Below, one piece after another: positions 40,257 through 48,877 of a stretch of 64,000 nt of DNA (positions are counted from its first letter, which is position 1; each line of letters opens with the position of its first letter). The notes beneath the pieces were generated by a model. It made no database searches. It saw nothing but the letters and a program-made list of their open reading frames with translations, and had not been told where the DNA came from. The position numbers were made by a program, and so were the translations under genes. This DNA comes from a virus, in the IMG/VR virus record IMGVR_UViG_3300014501_000001, positions 49,097 to 113,096 of that record; one strand, 5' to 3'.

Positions 40257-40675
40257 CCGATGAGCTGGAAAGGGCACGGGAGCGCAGGCGCCGGGCCTGC
40301 CAGCGCGTCGGCGCGTTCGGTCCTTCTGGCCGGAAACGGCAGGCGATCGACCGGGTGATGGCCAGGGTTGACTCGGCGGCGGAACGGCATGACCCTGCCG
40401 CCTACTACGCAGGGAAGGCGCCAACGCCCGAGCGCATCACGATAGCCCTTGACTACCGGGAGTTGTACGGCCCCGAGGTTGACCGGGCACTCGGCGGTGA
40501 GGAACCCATGGTTGATGAGTGGGAATCGGGGGTGCGCACGCCGGGCCTTGAGCAGATCCAGGCACTCGCGGAGATGACGGGCTTCACGGTCCGGTGGTTC
40601 TACGAGCCAGCGCCCCCGCCTCTCGGCGGCGGCTGGATTTGCGGCACCGATGGCTGCGCTCCCCTGACCTCTTGA
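40253..40675 (+). CDS. Helix-turn-helix regulator, XRE-like
   Basis: A 140-residue protein, ATG in an ATGA overlap. Charged N-terminal helix (ELERARERRRRACQRVGAFG). The segment at 60-115 (TPERITIALDYRELYGPEVDRALGG...VDEWESGVRTPGLEQIQALAEMTGFTVRWFYEP) follows the XRE-type repressor pattern, with W-E-S-G-x-R-x-P as the recognition-helix end. Position in the integrase cluster makes it a candidate immunity or excision regulator. Confidence 0.6.
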   Translation: MTDELERARERRRRACQRVGAFGPSGRKRQAIDRVMARVDSAAERHDPAAYYAGKAPTPERITIALDYRELYGPEVDRALGGEEPMVDEWESGVRTPGLEQIQALAEMTGFTVRWFYEPAPPPLGGGWICGTDGCAPLTS

Positions 40676-40730
40676 CACCCTGTCACCCCGGAGGCCGGGC
40701 AGTCCCCCGCTGACCTGGCCTGGTTCCCGG

Positions 40731-41414
40731 CTAGCGGTAGAACTCCCGGCGCACGCTCAGCAGCCACGCCTCTGCTGCCGCGATGTCAGGCTCACCGGGC
40801 AAGACGCCCGGCTGGTCGAATACCCGCTCAGCGGCGGCGATCATCCTCTCGCCGATGGATGGATCCTCGGCGACGTGCTCGCCGAACTCCCGGCACTCCC
40901 GCACCTGACCGGCCGTCAGCCTGATCGCCAGCTCGCCCGTGGAGTGCAGCGCCGTGCCTTGCTGGCACAGCCTCATCAGGTGGCGTCCGTGTTTTTGCGT
41001 GCGCTTACGGGTGTCGGCCGAGAATGACCCGTCGCCGCGGTCCCTGAGCTTGCGGAGCTGGCTGACGGAGTACCCGAGGTAGGCGTTCCTGACCGTCCGG
41101 GTGCTGAGCAGCCTGCGCCGGATGGCGATCAGTTCGTCACCGAGGACGGAGCATGTGTCGTATTCCGGCAGCCACAGTAGCTCGGTGATCGTCGGGTTGG
41201 CCTTGAGCGCAAGCGAGAGGTACTTGCGCGCCTCGTGCCAGGTGATGTCCGAGGGCTCCTTGTAGACGTAGCTCTCCTTCGGCGACGACAGCCCGAGCAG
41301 GTCAATGGTCGGCCGGGCAAACATGCCGATGCGGTCCACATCGGAACCGGAGTGATCAAGCCCGTAGGCAGTGGATCCGACCACGCCGGCAAGCAGCACG
41401 GTTCCGGGGATCAT
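40731..41414 (-). CDS. YcgL/RlaP-like nucleotidyltransferase
   Basis: A 227-residue protein. GVVGSTAYGLDHSGSDVDRIGMF holds the GS-x9-11-D-x-D catalytic signature (Gly13, Ser14, Asp25, Asp27) of polymerase-beta-like nucleotidyltransferases, followed by ITWHEARKYLSLALKANPTITELLW, typical of the YcgL/RlaP group linked to RNA repair. It overlaps the CCA-adding-type gene by ATGA. Substrate unknown. Confidence 0.75.
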   Translation of the reverse strand: MIPGTVLLAGVVGSTAYGLDHSGSDVDRIGMFARPTIDLLGLSSPKESYVYKEPSDITWHEARKYLSLALKANPTITELLWLPEYDTCSVLGDELIAIRRRLLSTRTVRNAYLGYSVSQLRKLRDRGDGSFSADTRKRTQKHGRHLMRLCQQGTALHSTGELAIRLTAGQVRECREFGEHVAEDPSIGERMIAAAERVFDQPGVLPGEPDIAAAEAWLLSVRREFYR

Positions 41415-42794
41415 GCCGCCTCCCGGTCCGCCAGCCAGCGGAGCGCCCCGGCCTCGTCCTCGAACTCCCCGGCGTCCTGCGCGGCCAGGGCCTCGGCGAG
41501 AAGCGGCCGGAACGCCGGGCCTGGCACCATCCCGGCGGCGATCAGGTGGTCACCCGTCAGCAGTCCCTTCGCGGGCCGTTCCTGCACGCTCAGCCCGCGT
41601 CCCATCTCCAGCCATGCGGCGGCAGGGTTGGGCGCATCAGGGTCGCCGCGCCCGGCCTGGTCGGCGCCGCAGACGAGCGTCATCTCGGCCAGCGTTGCCG
41701 GGGCGAGCCTGCGGGCCAGCCTGCGCACCGCGGGCTTCGTCGGCCGCCCGGCGATGCACATGTGCTCGCGCACCAGCGGCAGGATGCGCGCGGTGGTTCC
41801 CTCCGGGCAGCCGATGGAGCGCAGGAAGTCCCGTGCCGGCTCCACGCCTGCGGCGGCGTGGCCGTGCGAGGTGATCCGGCCGCCGTGCGGCCACTGCGTG
41901 TGGGTCACCTTCCCGAAGTCATGCGCCAGCGCGGCCATGACGACCACGAAGCGGTCAGTGCCAGTCAGCCCGGCCTCATCAGCGAGCCTCGCGGCCTGGT
42001 CCGCAGCGAACCCGGAGTGAACATGGACATTACCCTCCGGGTGCCAGCCGGGGTCCTGCGGCACGGCGTGCAGGGCGGCGATCTGCGGGAAGTGGCGTTC
42101 CCATCCGGAGGCTTCCAGCGTGTCAAGGGCGACGGAGATGCGCGTCCCCCTGGTGCCGATCTTCTCCATCTCGCACCAGACGCGCTCCACCGGCAGTTCG
42201 CTGTAGGCGTCTGCGAGCCGGCGGCAGAGGATGATGGTTCCCAGCGCCAGCCGGAACCCGAACCTGGCAGCGAACTGGACGGCTCGCAGGACCCGCAGCG
42301 GGTCCTCGCTGAACGCCTCCGTGGTGTGGCGCAGGACGCCGGTCTTCAGGTCGGCCATGCCGCCCCAGTGGTCGGTGATCTCGCCCGTTGCCGGGTCGGC
42401 CATCATCGAGTTGACGGTGAAGTCACGCCGGCCGCTGGCCTCCCGGAAGCCGAGGGAGCCGTCCGGGATTACGTCAAAGCCGCGATGGCCTGCGCCGGTC
42501 TTGGACTCGCGGCGCGGCAGGGAGATGTCCAGGTCCGTATCCCCGGCGCGGACCTTGAGCACGCCGAACGCCTTGCCTGCCTCGGTGACCTTCCCGGCAT
42601 CAGCCAGTGCCGCAGCCAGGACGTCCGGATCGGCTACCCCGGTAGACCTCGACGTCTATGTCCTTGCTGACAGCGCCGGGGTTCATGATGGCGTCGCGGA
42701 CGTAGCCGCCAACCAGCATTGGCCGGCCGCCAGCCCTGCGGATGACGGCGAGCGCGCGCTCCGCATCCGGTCCCGGCCGACTGGCTAGCTGCAT
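41411..42794 (-). CDS. CCA-adding/poly(A) polymerase-type enzyme with HD domain, frameshifted
   Basis: From ATG 42794 the first 52 codons give MLVGGYVRDAIM (GG-x-V-R-D) and KDIDVEVY (Asp45, Asp47), the nucleotidyltransferase head. The frame then breaks at a CCCC run (42637-42640, GGGG on the coding strand). One base further on it continues as VADPDVLAAALADAGKVTEAGKAFGVLKV through RRDFTVNSMMAD, the RNA-binding DPLRVLRAVQFAARFGF and a C-terminal HD domain (AALAHDFGKVTH). Full product about 460 residues. tRNA nucleotidyltransferase-HD enzymes add or repair 3' CCA ends. The break needs a +1 shift; it could be a homopolymer sequencing error, true inactivation or recoding. Confidence 0.75.
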
Positions 42795-42799
42795 GCTTC

Positions 42800-42991
42800 T
42801 TATTCTCCCGTGGCCATCGGCGCAGGTACATCGGGTTTCGCGCTCGCGGCCACGAGTACCGCCCGTGCCCGCTCGCTGCATTCCCGGCATGCTCCCGACG
42901 CCTCATGCTCGGCTAGCTGGCTCGTGGACAGGCTCTTGCAGCCTGCCATGAAGTGGCGGTCAAGGCTCTCGATCAGTTCTGCGGCGGTCAC
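42800..42991 (-). CDS. Small hypothetical protein
   Basis: A 63-residue protein with a possible Cys/His site (HEASGACRECSERARAVL). Overlaps the upstream gene by 4 nt; part of the long minus-strand operon. Function unknown. Confidence 0.5.
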   Translation of the reverse strand: MTAAELIESLDRHFMAGCKSLSTSQLAEHEASGACRECSERARAVLVAASAKPDVPAPMATGE

Positions 42992-43380
42992 TGCTCCCCC
43001 TCTGGTGCCGGGCAGGACATAAAATCACCGCGCGCAATGGCCTCCGCAGCCATCCTCAGCGACTCCTCGCGGATAGTGAACGCTCCTGCTGCGATCCTGG
43101 CAGCAATGGAGAAATGGCGCCTGCGGGCCCGCCAGCGTGTTCCGGTTGCCCCGGGCGGCTCGTACTTCTCCATGTGGGCGAGGATCTTTTCCGCTACAGA
43201 CTCAGCAAGAAGGGGTGCTGCCGCGTCCAGGGCAGCACGGGCCGCGTCCGTCTCGAACGTGAACGGCTTCCCGTCGCAGGCGCCGTCAGCCATGCAGCCG
43301 TTTACCCCGTCGCCGCGGCAGTCGATCCGGTGCAGGGCCATGGCCGCAGCGTCAAGGGCGGCTTGCGGGTAGTCAGGCAT
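42988..43380 (-). CDS. Hypothetical protein
   Basis: A 130-residue protein, Ala-rich helices with a Cys cluster near the N-terminus (DCRGDGVNGCMADGACDG) and WRARRRHFSIAARIAAG. Overlaps neighbours. Function unknown. Confidence 0.5.
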   Translation of the reverse strand: MPDYPQAALDAAAMALHRIDCRGDGVNGCMADGACDGKPFTFETDAARAALDAAAPLLAESVAEKILAHMEKYEPPGATGTRWRARRRHFSIAARIAAGAFTIREESLRMAAEAIARGDFMSCPAPEGEQ

Positions 43381-43888
43381 CCGGCCAGCCTCTCAGCTTC
43401 CGCAGCGCCGCGAACAGCGCCTCGATGCCATCCTCGTCGTAGCCCAGCGCCGTTCTCGCTGCTGTGGCGACAAGGCAGTCTGATTCCGTGGCCTCTGCGG
43501 TCTCCATCCACTGCAGGGCCATACCGCGCGCCTCGTAGGGGCTCAGCGCTCCCCGCATGGATCCCCGGCTCACCAGCACGAGGGCTTCCCGGCGCTTGCT
43601 GGACCCGGCCGGCAGGAGGCTCAGCGTCGTGGCCGTGCCGAACTGGGTGCGCCCGGAATCGGACAGGAGGTCCGACGCGAAGGCCGATACCTGCGCGGCG
43701 GGCAGGCCGACGTCTACGAGCTTCATCATCATCTCGGCGTAGGCGGCGCAGGTTACGAGGTCCAGGGCCGTGGCGCGGACATCAGCGACGGAGGCGTAGC
43801 ACTGGAGCGGCCCCCACTCGATGAGGCACGCGCGCTCCCGGTCAGGGTCACGGGTGGACTCGATCCTGATCGTCTCGTCGTCAGGCAT
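43373..43888 (-). CDS. Hypothetical protein
   Basis: A 171-residue protein. ECLIEWGPLQCYAS-like start (RACLIEWGPLQCYASVADVRATALDLVT), then AYAEMMMKLVDVGLPAAQVSAFASDLL, mostly helical. No family recognised. Confidence 0.5.
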   Translation of the reverse strand: MPDDETIRIESTRDPDRERACLIEWGPLQCYASVADVRATALDLVTCAAYAEMMMKLVDVGLPAAQVSAFASDLLSDSGRTQFGTATTLSLLPAGSSKRREALVLVSRGSMRGALSPYEARGMALQWMETAEATESDCLVATAARTALGYDEDGIEALFAALRKLRGWPDA

Positions 43889-44147
43889 CGCCGGTCTCCT
43901 CCAGCAGCGCGCGCCTCCGGTGCCCGCTGTTCTCGCGGCTCAGGTTCCGGAACTCCGGGTCGTCGCTGAGCGACCACAACTCGTCAAGCACGATGTCCGA
44001 CGCCAGCTCATGCGGCTTGCGGCCCGTGCGCTCGCACAGCGCCTCGAATGTCCCGACCTGCCGCTCTCCCCAAACCCGGACCGTGGTCCTTACCCAGGGA
44101 ACACCAGAGCGCCGGTCGGTGTAGCGGCGCAGCGGGTTAGCTGGCAT
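43881..44147 (-). CDS. Small basic protein, possible DNA-binding
   Basis: An 88-residue protein: WVRTTVRVWGERQVGTFEALCERTGRKPHELASDIVLDELW has the strand-helix-helix look of a ribbon-helix-helix protein. Arg-rich C-terminus. Function inferred weakly. Confidence 0.5.
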   Translation of the reverse strand: MPANPLRRYTDRRSGVPWVRTTVRVWGERQVGTFEALCERTGRKPHELASDIVLDELWSLSDDPEFRNLSRENSGHRRRALLEETGDA

Positions 44148-44331
44148 CGGTGGCCGCGCATCCGTGCTCTACCTGATGCGCGGCCACTCGCGTGGCTAGG
44201 TCGCCCCAGCCATCGCCAGCGCCGACAGGGCACACGATGTCGCCGTCCTCCGCGTCCGGGTCATTGGCGAAGCATTCCAGCCAATGCGAGTCACCGTCGT
44301 ACGTGACGAAGATCATGCTGGTATCAGGCAT
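44137..44331 (-). CDS. Small acidic protein
   Basis: A 64-residue protein, Asp/Glu-rich (CFANDPDAEDGDIVCPVGAGDGWGDLATRV). Acidic small phage proteins may mimic DNA or inhibit host enzymes, but nothing specific shows this here. Confidence 0.45.
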   Translation of the reverse strand: MPDTSMIFVTYDGDSHWLECFANDPDAEDGDIVCPVGAGDGWGDLATRVAAHQVEHGCAATDAS

Positions 44332-44566
44332 CCGGCTTCCCCTTCGGCTCCCAGATCAGCCACAGCCCGCATCCCCGGCAGGGACGCTGGTCATGGGTCT
44401 CCATCATCAGGTCCGCGTACTCGCTGGATGCCACGTAGGGCCCGGGCCACGGCTCGTGAGGCTCGCACTCCGGGGTAGTAGCGGGCCGGGTGACGAGCGG
44501 CATGCCGGGACGGTAGCCCAGGTCGCAGACGAACACCTGGTTGCGGCGGGATCTAGGCACGGGCAA
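44324..44566 (-). CDS. Small hypothetical protein
   Basis: An 80-residue protein with HDQRPCRGCGLWLIWEPKG near the C-terminus. Overlaps both neighbours. Function unknown. Confidence 0.45.
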   Translation of the reverse strand: MPVPRSRRNQVFVCDLGYRPGMPLVTRPATTPECEPHEPWPGPYVASSEYADLMMETHDQRPCRGCGLWLIWEPKGKPDA

Positions 44567-45029
44567 CTCCCGGCATCAGCGCAGGCATGTCGCCCGAGCC
44601 GTACATCGCGTCTAGCTGCGGGTGCAGCTTCTCCCCCAGCGTCAGGCCATCCGGTAGCACGACCCACCCAAGGAATGCCTGCTCGGCCGTCACGATCTCG
44701 CTGTCGATCGCCTCGCACTGCGCCTTGATCCACAGCGATAGCGCGGCCCACCGCTGGCGGACGGCCTGCTGGTAGCGCTTCTCGGCCTCGGCGGCGCTGC
44801 GGCTCGTGTATGACCTCGGCGGCGGCAGGTGAGTGAACTCGCGCGACTCCCGGTCCGGCAGTGCCACGTCGAGCCGCATGCGGCGGCCGTTCATCTCGAA
44901 CACGACCTGCGCCCGGTCGCCCGTCGTGGCGTAGCCGAACGCTGTTGCGCCGTAGCGGGCCAGCGTGCGCTCGATCTCGCCGCGCCGCTGCTCAGGGCTG
45001 ACGCTCGTCGTTGCCGCGTACTTAGCCAT
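44553..45029 (-). CDS. Hypothetical protein
   Basis: A 158-residue protein from ATG 45029 in a TGATG junction (GTG 45032 in frame). VSPEQRRGEIERTLARYGATAFGYATTGDRAQVVFEMNGRRMRLDVALPDRESREFTH...KRYQQAVRQRWAALSLWIKAQCEAI is a pattern repeatedly seen in actinophage replication-side operons. Function unknown. Confidence 0.6.
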   Translation of the reverse strand: MAKYAATTSVSPEQRRGEIERTLARYGATAFGYATTGDRAQVVFEMNGRRMRLDVALPDRESREFTHLPPPRSYTSRSAAEAEKRYQQAVRQRWAALSLWIKAQCEAIDSEIVTAEQAFLGWVVLPDGLTLGEKLHPQLDAMYGSGDMPALMPGVARA

Positions 45030-45358
45030 CACTCGTCCCCTATCAGGTCAGCGAACGGCACCCAGTGGCCGCCAGCCGCTGCTCGCTTGCTAAGCGCCTT
45101 GATGACGTGGACCTGCCCGGCGCAATTGCCTGAGCCGTCGCACCTCTGGAGCGTCCTTGCGTCGTGCTTGATGACAAGTTGCCGGATCCGTTCCCGCTCT
45201 GCTGCCCGTATGGCCGGTGCCGAGTCCGGGCATCCGCCCTCATGCGTGATCACTCCCTCAGTAAGGGGAGCCATGCAGGCTGAGCAGCACCAGATGCCAT
45301 CGGGGTACCCGCCGCTGAGGGTAAGGAGCCAGCGAGAGGGAGGCTGGTCAACTGCCAT
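45029..45358 (-). CDS. Cysteine-containing hypothetical protein, paralogue of window-end gene
   Basis: A 109-residue protein from ATG 45358. WLLTLSGGYPDGIWCCSACMAPLTEGVITHEGGCPDSAPAIR is almost identical to the start of the gene running off the right edge. The two Cys clusters may bind zinc. Downstream halves of the two paralogues differ. Function unknown. Confidence 0.6.
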   Translation of the reverse strand: MAVDQPPSRWLLTLSGGYPDGIWCCSACMAPLTEGVITHEGGCPDSAPAIRAAERERIRQLVIKHDARTLQRCDGSGNCAGQVHVIKALSKRAAAGGHWVPFADLIGDE

Positions 45359-45767
45359 CAATGGCCTCCATCGGTCCCGTGAAGCGGCGCCCGGAGTTGT
45401 TCTCCTCATGCCGGGAGATGGCCGGGACGCTGTAGCCCAGCAGCAAGCCGAGGATCTGGTGCCGGTTCGGGTGCTTGTCGCGGAACGCCGACTCGAACAG
45501 GTCAATGACCCATCGCGCCGCCGCGTACCCGCAGGATGCCGTCCCGTCGCCGTTGTCGATCACGAAGGGCAGCACGTCCTGGCCGATGGCCGCCGTGCTC
45601 AGCCGCGTGGATGCGCGCAGCATCACCATCGGGTCGGCCGGGCAGTGGCCGGCCAGCGCCATCGGGCGGACGCCACGGGAAACTAGGTAGGCGTGCTCAA
45701 GCAGCACGTCGTTACCCGGCAGGCCGGCGTCATCTGGTCCCCAGCCTGGGATCGGGTCAACTGCCAT
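45348..45767 (-). CDS. Hypothetical protein
   Basis: A 139-residue protein from ATG 45767, whose start region (GGTCAACTGCCAT on the + strand) repeats that of the gene at 45358. YLVSRGVRPMALAGHCPADPMVMLRA and DNGDGTASCGYAAARWVIDLFESAF suggest a compact alpha/beta protein. Overlaps both neighbours. Function unknown. Confidence 0.55.
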   Translation of the reverse strand: MAVDPIPGWGPDDAGLPGNDVLLEHAYLVSRGVRPMALAGHCPADPMVMLRASTRLSTAAIGQDVLPFVIDNGDGTASCGYAAARWVIDLFESAFRDKHPNRHQILGLLLGYSVPAISRHEENNSGRRFTGPMEAIDGS

Positions 45768-46311
45768 CGGTACTCTCCTCGCCGAGAATGGCCAGCAGCT
45801 CACCAAGGGGCACGACTTCCATGCTCTGCCCCTGCGCCGGCCCGTTGCCAGGGCGGAACAGGGTGAAGGCGGCTTCTCTCGCTGCCGTCCTGATGCGCTC
45901 TTGCTCGGCTGCCACGGCCCCGGCCATGGCGCCGTCGATGATGTTGGCATCGGGACTGCCTCCCAGGTGCAGGACGTGCGCGCTCTCGCACGGCGCGGGC
46001 TCGTCGCCTAGCTCGCGGATCATCGCGCCGAGAGGGAGCCGGTGCACGCCGTGCTTCCCGTTCCCGGCGCACCAGGATGCGTGGCAGTCAACCGGGTAGG
46101 TGGCTTCCCAGATGTCAGCGAGAGCGGCGCAGCGTTCCCGCTCGGCTGCCGCGACGGCATCGCCGATGAGCATGTCCACTTCCCGCTGCCCGTCGTCCAG
46201 GTCATCCCAGGGCACCAGCCAGGAGGGCTTGGGCGCGGGCTGCTGCTTGGCCCATGTGACCCACGTTTCCCTGACGGTCTGGCCACGCTGCTCGCTGAGG
46301 GAGTCAGCCAT
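45757..46311 (-). CDS. Hypothetical protein
   Basis: A 184-residue protein from ATG 46311; longer open frame is a shadow of the HIT gene. WVTWAKQQPAPKPSWLVPWDDLDDGQREVDMLIGDAVAAAERERCAAL, then HASWCAGNGKHGVHRLP. Function unknown. Confidence 0.55.
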   Translation of the reverse strand: MADSLSEQRGQTVRETWVTWAKQQPAPKPSWLVPWDDLDDGQREVDMLIGDAVAAAERERCAALADIWEATYPVDCHASWCAGNGKHGVHRLPLGAMIRELGDEPAPCESAHVLHLGGSPDANIIDGAMAGAVAAEQERIRTAAREAAFTLFRPGNGPAQGQSMEVVPLGELLAILGEESTDGS

Positions 46312-46672
46312 TGCCCGCACCCGCTTTCTGGTACCGGGCATGCTGGCCGCCCCACGGCAGCAGCAGGCCGTCCCCGGCCCGGCGCGGCACAACATGCACA
46401 TGGAGGTGATAGACGCTCTGCGTGGCCAGCGCTCCGGCTGACGTGATGAAGTTGCAGTGCCCTAGTTCCATCTGCCCGGCCAGATCGGCGGCAAAGCGCA
46501 GCGCATTCCCGGCCGCCTCCGGTGCTGCCATCGCGTCGGTGACATGCACCTGCGGCACCGCCAGCCAGTGCTCCGGCGTGACCGGGTTCAGCGGCCGGAA
46601 TGCGACGGAGCAGTCATCCTCGTAGTCGTACTCACCAGCCGCGATGCGCTTGCAGAACGGGCAGTCAGCCAT
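46304..46672 (-). CDS. HIT family nucleotide hydrolase/transferase
   Basis: A 122-residue protein. CPFC (Cys4, Cys7) zinc knuckle, PVTPEHWLAVPQVHV, and the HIT signature YHLHVHVVP (His89, His91, His93, with His93 the nucleophile by family precedent). HIT enzymes hydrolyse nucleoside phosphoramidates, diadenosine polyphosphates or AMP-linked ends. Lies in the same strand run as the two nucleotidyltransferases. Confidence 0.85.
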   Translation of the reverse strand: MADCPFCKRIAAGEYDYEDDCSVAFRPLNPVTPEHWLAVPQVHVTDAMAAPEAAGNALRFAADLAGQMELGHCNFITSAGALATQSVYHLHVHVVPRRAGDGLLLPWGGQHARYQKAGAGNG

Positions 46673-46865
46673 CGGTGCTCCTGATCCGCTTCACGATCAC
46701 GGTGCTGTCGGTGAACGTGAGGAACGCTGTCGCCGTGGCGGCAAGATGACGGCGGCAGGAATCCTGCGCGTCGTACTGGCGCCCCTGGGAGACAAGGAAG
46801 GACGCCTCCGCGCCGCAGCGCTCGGCTCCGTCGATGAGCCATTCGCATGTGCGCTTAGGTGTCAT
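46665..46865 (-). CDS. Small hypothetical protein
   Basis: A 66-residue protein; ATG 46865 is 6 nt after GGGAAGGGG. TCEWLIDGAERCGAEASFLVSQGRQYDAQDSCRRHLAA has three Cys and a His and is similar to actinobacterial single-finger proteins. Function unknown. Confidence 0.5.
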   Translation of the reverse strand: MTPKRTCEWLIDGAERCGAEASFLVSQGRQYDAQDSCRRHLAATATAFLTFTDSTVIVKRIRSTDG

Positions 46866-47289
46866 CGGCATCCCCTTCCCCGGTAAGGGCGGCGCTGATA
46901 GCCCGGTACTCCGGGCACGGCCAGCGGTGATTGTCATAGCGGCATGTGAGGCTCCAGTTGGGGCGCCGGGTCGTTGGCTCGTGCGCGGTCAGCGCGGCTT
47001 CCAGCGCGTCCAGGGCCTTCCCCCACCCGCCGAGCAGGACCGGGAGGTCAAACGCCTCTGGCTGCACTATCGCGGCGTCCAGGGTGGCACGGAGGTAGCC
47101 GAGTCTTGCGGCTACCGGGTCTGCGCGCGTCGGCACGGCGTAGCACGGCTGGCCCGGGTCCAGGTCCGCGCAGGACATGCACCCGGGAGACTCTCCCTGA
47201 TGGTCACGGAAATCCCCGCGCAGGCACATCCCGGGAGTGCAGGTGCAGCTCGCGGCTACCGGGCCTGCCGTTGTTCCGTCGTCAGCCAC
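46855..47289 (-). CDS. Cysteine-rich hypothetical protein
   Basis: A 144-residue protein from GTG 47289 overlapping the previous stop. ASCTCTPGMCLRGDFRDHQGESPGCMSCADLDPGQPC has seven Cys in the first 60 residues; then ARLGYLRATLDAAIVQPEAF and a C-terminal HRWPCPEYRAI. Function unknown. Confidence 0.5.
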   Translation of the reverse strand: MADDGTTAGPVAASCTCTPGMCLRGDFRDHQGESPGCMSCADLDPGQPCYAVPTRADPVAARLGYLRATLDAAIVQPEAFDLPVLLGGWGKALDALEAALTAHEPTTRRPNWSLTCRYDNHRWPCPEYRAISAALTGEGDADDT

Positions 47290-47887
47290 TGACCGGCACC
47301 TTCTGCTTGTCGTACTGGCCGATGCCCCACTGGATAGCGTGGCAGCACCAGAGGAACTGCCAGTCGTAGTCGTGCAGGTCCCACTCCCAGGCGTCGGTGA
47401 AGCGGAACGGCTCGCTGCCGGACCCATCGCCCTCGGGCCGGTACTCGAAGTCCCTGAGCGCTTCCCGCGCGCCTTCCTCGTAGCCGGTGTCCCACTCTTT
47501 GAGGGCACCGAAGATCCGCTCTGCGATGGCGGCGGTCAGGCCCGGCTCATCAGCCTCCGCGTCGGCGGCATACTCGGTGACGAGCTGGCGGAACTTCGCC
47601 GGGCTGTAGCGGGTCGTCTTGCCTGCGCGCACCTTCTCGGCCCAGTACTGCGGGTTGATGCCGTGGCCCCGGAAGAACTCGAACATGTCATCGCAGCGGG
47701 CCAGCGTGAAGCTCCCGCAGTCCCCGTTGACCACCAGCGAGCCAGGCCAGGTGATCAGGTCGAACCAGTAGGCCGAGCGGTCCGGGCGCCGGAACCGCAG
47801 GTGCCGGTACAGGCCGTCGTCGTGCAGGATCGTCATCTGGTGCCCGGCTGTGTCACGCTCGAACCGGGCGGCCATGTCGTCAGCCAT
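47282..47887 (-). CDS. Hypothetical protein, actinophage type
   Basis: A 201-residue protein. ARFERDTAGHQMTILHDDGLYRHLRFRRPDRSAYWFDLITWPGSLVVNGDCGSFTLARCDDMFEFFRG is a pattern shared by many actinophage early regions (recalled from family resemblance, not searched). C-terminus Trp/Asp-rich with WQFLWCCHAIQWGI. Function unknown. Confidence 0.65.
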   Translation of the reverse strand: MADDMAARFERDTAGHQMTILHDDGLYRHLRFRRPDRSAYWFDLITWPGSLVVNGDCGSFTLARCDDMFEFFRGHGINPQYWAEKVRAGKTTRYSPAKFRQLVTEYAADAEADEPGLTAAIAERIFGALKEWDTGYEEGAREALRDFEYRPEGDGSGSEPFRFTDAWEWDLHDYDWQFLWCCHAIQWGIGQYDKQKVPVSG

Positions 47888-48293
47888 CGTCCTTGCTCCC
47901 CTCGGTGCCGCTCTTGACGTGCAGCCCGGAGATGGCGCGCTGGACGTCCTGCAAGGACGCGGTCAGCCCTGCGGCACGCTCGGCTGCCAGCCGCAGGTGC
48001 ATGCTCGCGCCCTCGCAAGCGACCGCCGGGTCGCGCCCGCTGTCATCACCGAGTTTTCCCGTGGCAAGCTGCGCGGCCAGGAACTCCGCAAGCTGGCCGC
48101 AGAGCTGCGGTAGCCGCGAGGTTGCCGAGTAGAGCTCACCGAGCAGCCGGTACGCCTCAGACGGGTAGTCCAGCCCCGGGGCGCTTCCCATCGTGCTGTA
48201 GACCAGGAAGCGCGAGCAGGCGTCGAAGATGGCGGCTACCTCGGCCGTCCGCTCTGGTGAGTGCGGGCCATCGGGGTTCAGGTCGATGTTCAC
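47880..48293 (-). CDS. Hypothetical helical protein
   Basis: A 137-residue protein. ERTAEVAAIFDACSRFLVYSTM, YRLLGELYSATSRLPQLCGQLAEFL and AGLTASLQDVQRAIS are amphipathic helices. Overlaps neighbours. Function unknown. Confidence 0.55.
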   Translation of the reverse strand: MNIDLNPDGPHSPERTAEVAAIFDACSRFLVYSTMGSAPGLDYPSEAYRLLGELYSATSRLPQLCGQLAEFLAAQLATGKLGDDSGRDPAVACEGASMHLRLAAERAAGLTASLQDVQRAISGLHVKSGTEGSKDDG

Positions 48294-48877
48294 GGGGTCT
48301 CTCCTGCCTGCGCCACGGGGGCGCTCTCAGATCCGGGGCTGCATGTCACGAGCGCGGGGTCCAGGGTCATCCGGTGCCATGAAGGCACCTCGAACGGGGT
48401 CTTTCCGCAGCAGGGAAACAGCCCGTCGCCGCCGTCCGCGAAGGGAACGGGGCAGCGGTGGGTGACGCTGCCGTGCTCTGCGGCCAGGGCGTCAAGGCCG
48501 CGGGTCATCGTTCCCCCCCCCAGGTATGCCCGCGCTACCGCGAGAGCGGCCTGCCTGATGTCAGCGTGGTCGTCGCCTTCCTCGCACTCGCAGGTGGAGG
48601 CGGCATCAAGGAGGTCAGCGACGGCGAGAGCGGTGCCGGGGTGCATGCCAGCGATGTGCTCGGCGTCGGCCCGGTCCCGCTCGATCAGGACCAGTTCGGC
48701 GCTGCCGGGCTCGTCATGGATGCCGGTCGTCACCTGCCCGTAAGTCCTGCTGGCCACGTACCACTCCTCGTGCACGCTGTTGAAGGCGTGCCATTCGCCC
48801 GGCGTTGCCGCCTCGGCGCGCTCTCGCATCAGCTTCGCTGCCTGCCTTAGCTCGGCTGCGGGTGATAGGTCAGCCAT
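48290..48877 (-). CDS. Hypothetical protein
   Basis: A 195-residue protein from ATG 48877. LRQAAKLMRERAEAATPGEWHAF, then VLIERDRADAEHIAGMHPGTALAVADLLD. The form RAxAATPGPW...DAxHIAxxxPxxALAVADLL is common in Streptomyces and its phages. Function unknown. Confidence 0.6.
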   Translation of the reverse strand: MADLSPAAELRQAAKLMRERAEAATPGEWHAFNSVHEEWYVASRTYGQVTTGIHDEPGSAELVLIERDRADAEHIAGMHPGTALAVADLLDAASTCECEEGDDHADIRQAALAVARAYLGGGTMTRGLDALAAEHGSVTHRCPVPFADGGDGLFPCCGKTPFEVPSWHRMTLDPALVTCSPGSESAPVAQAGETP

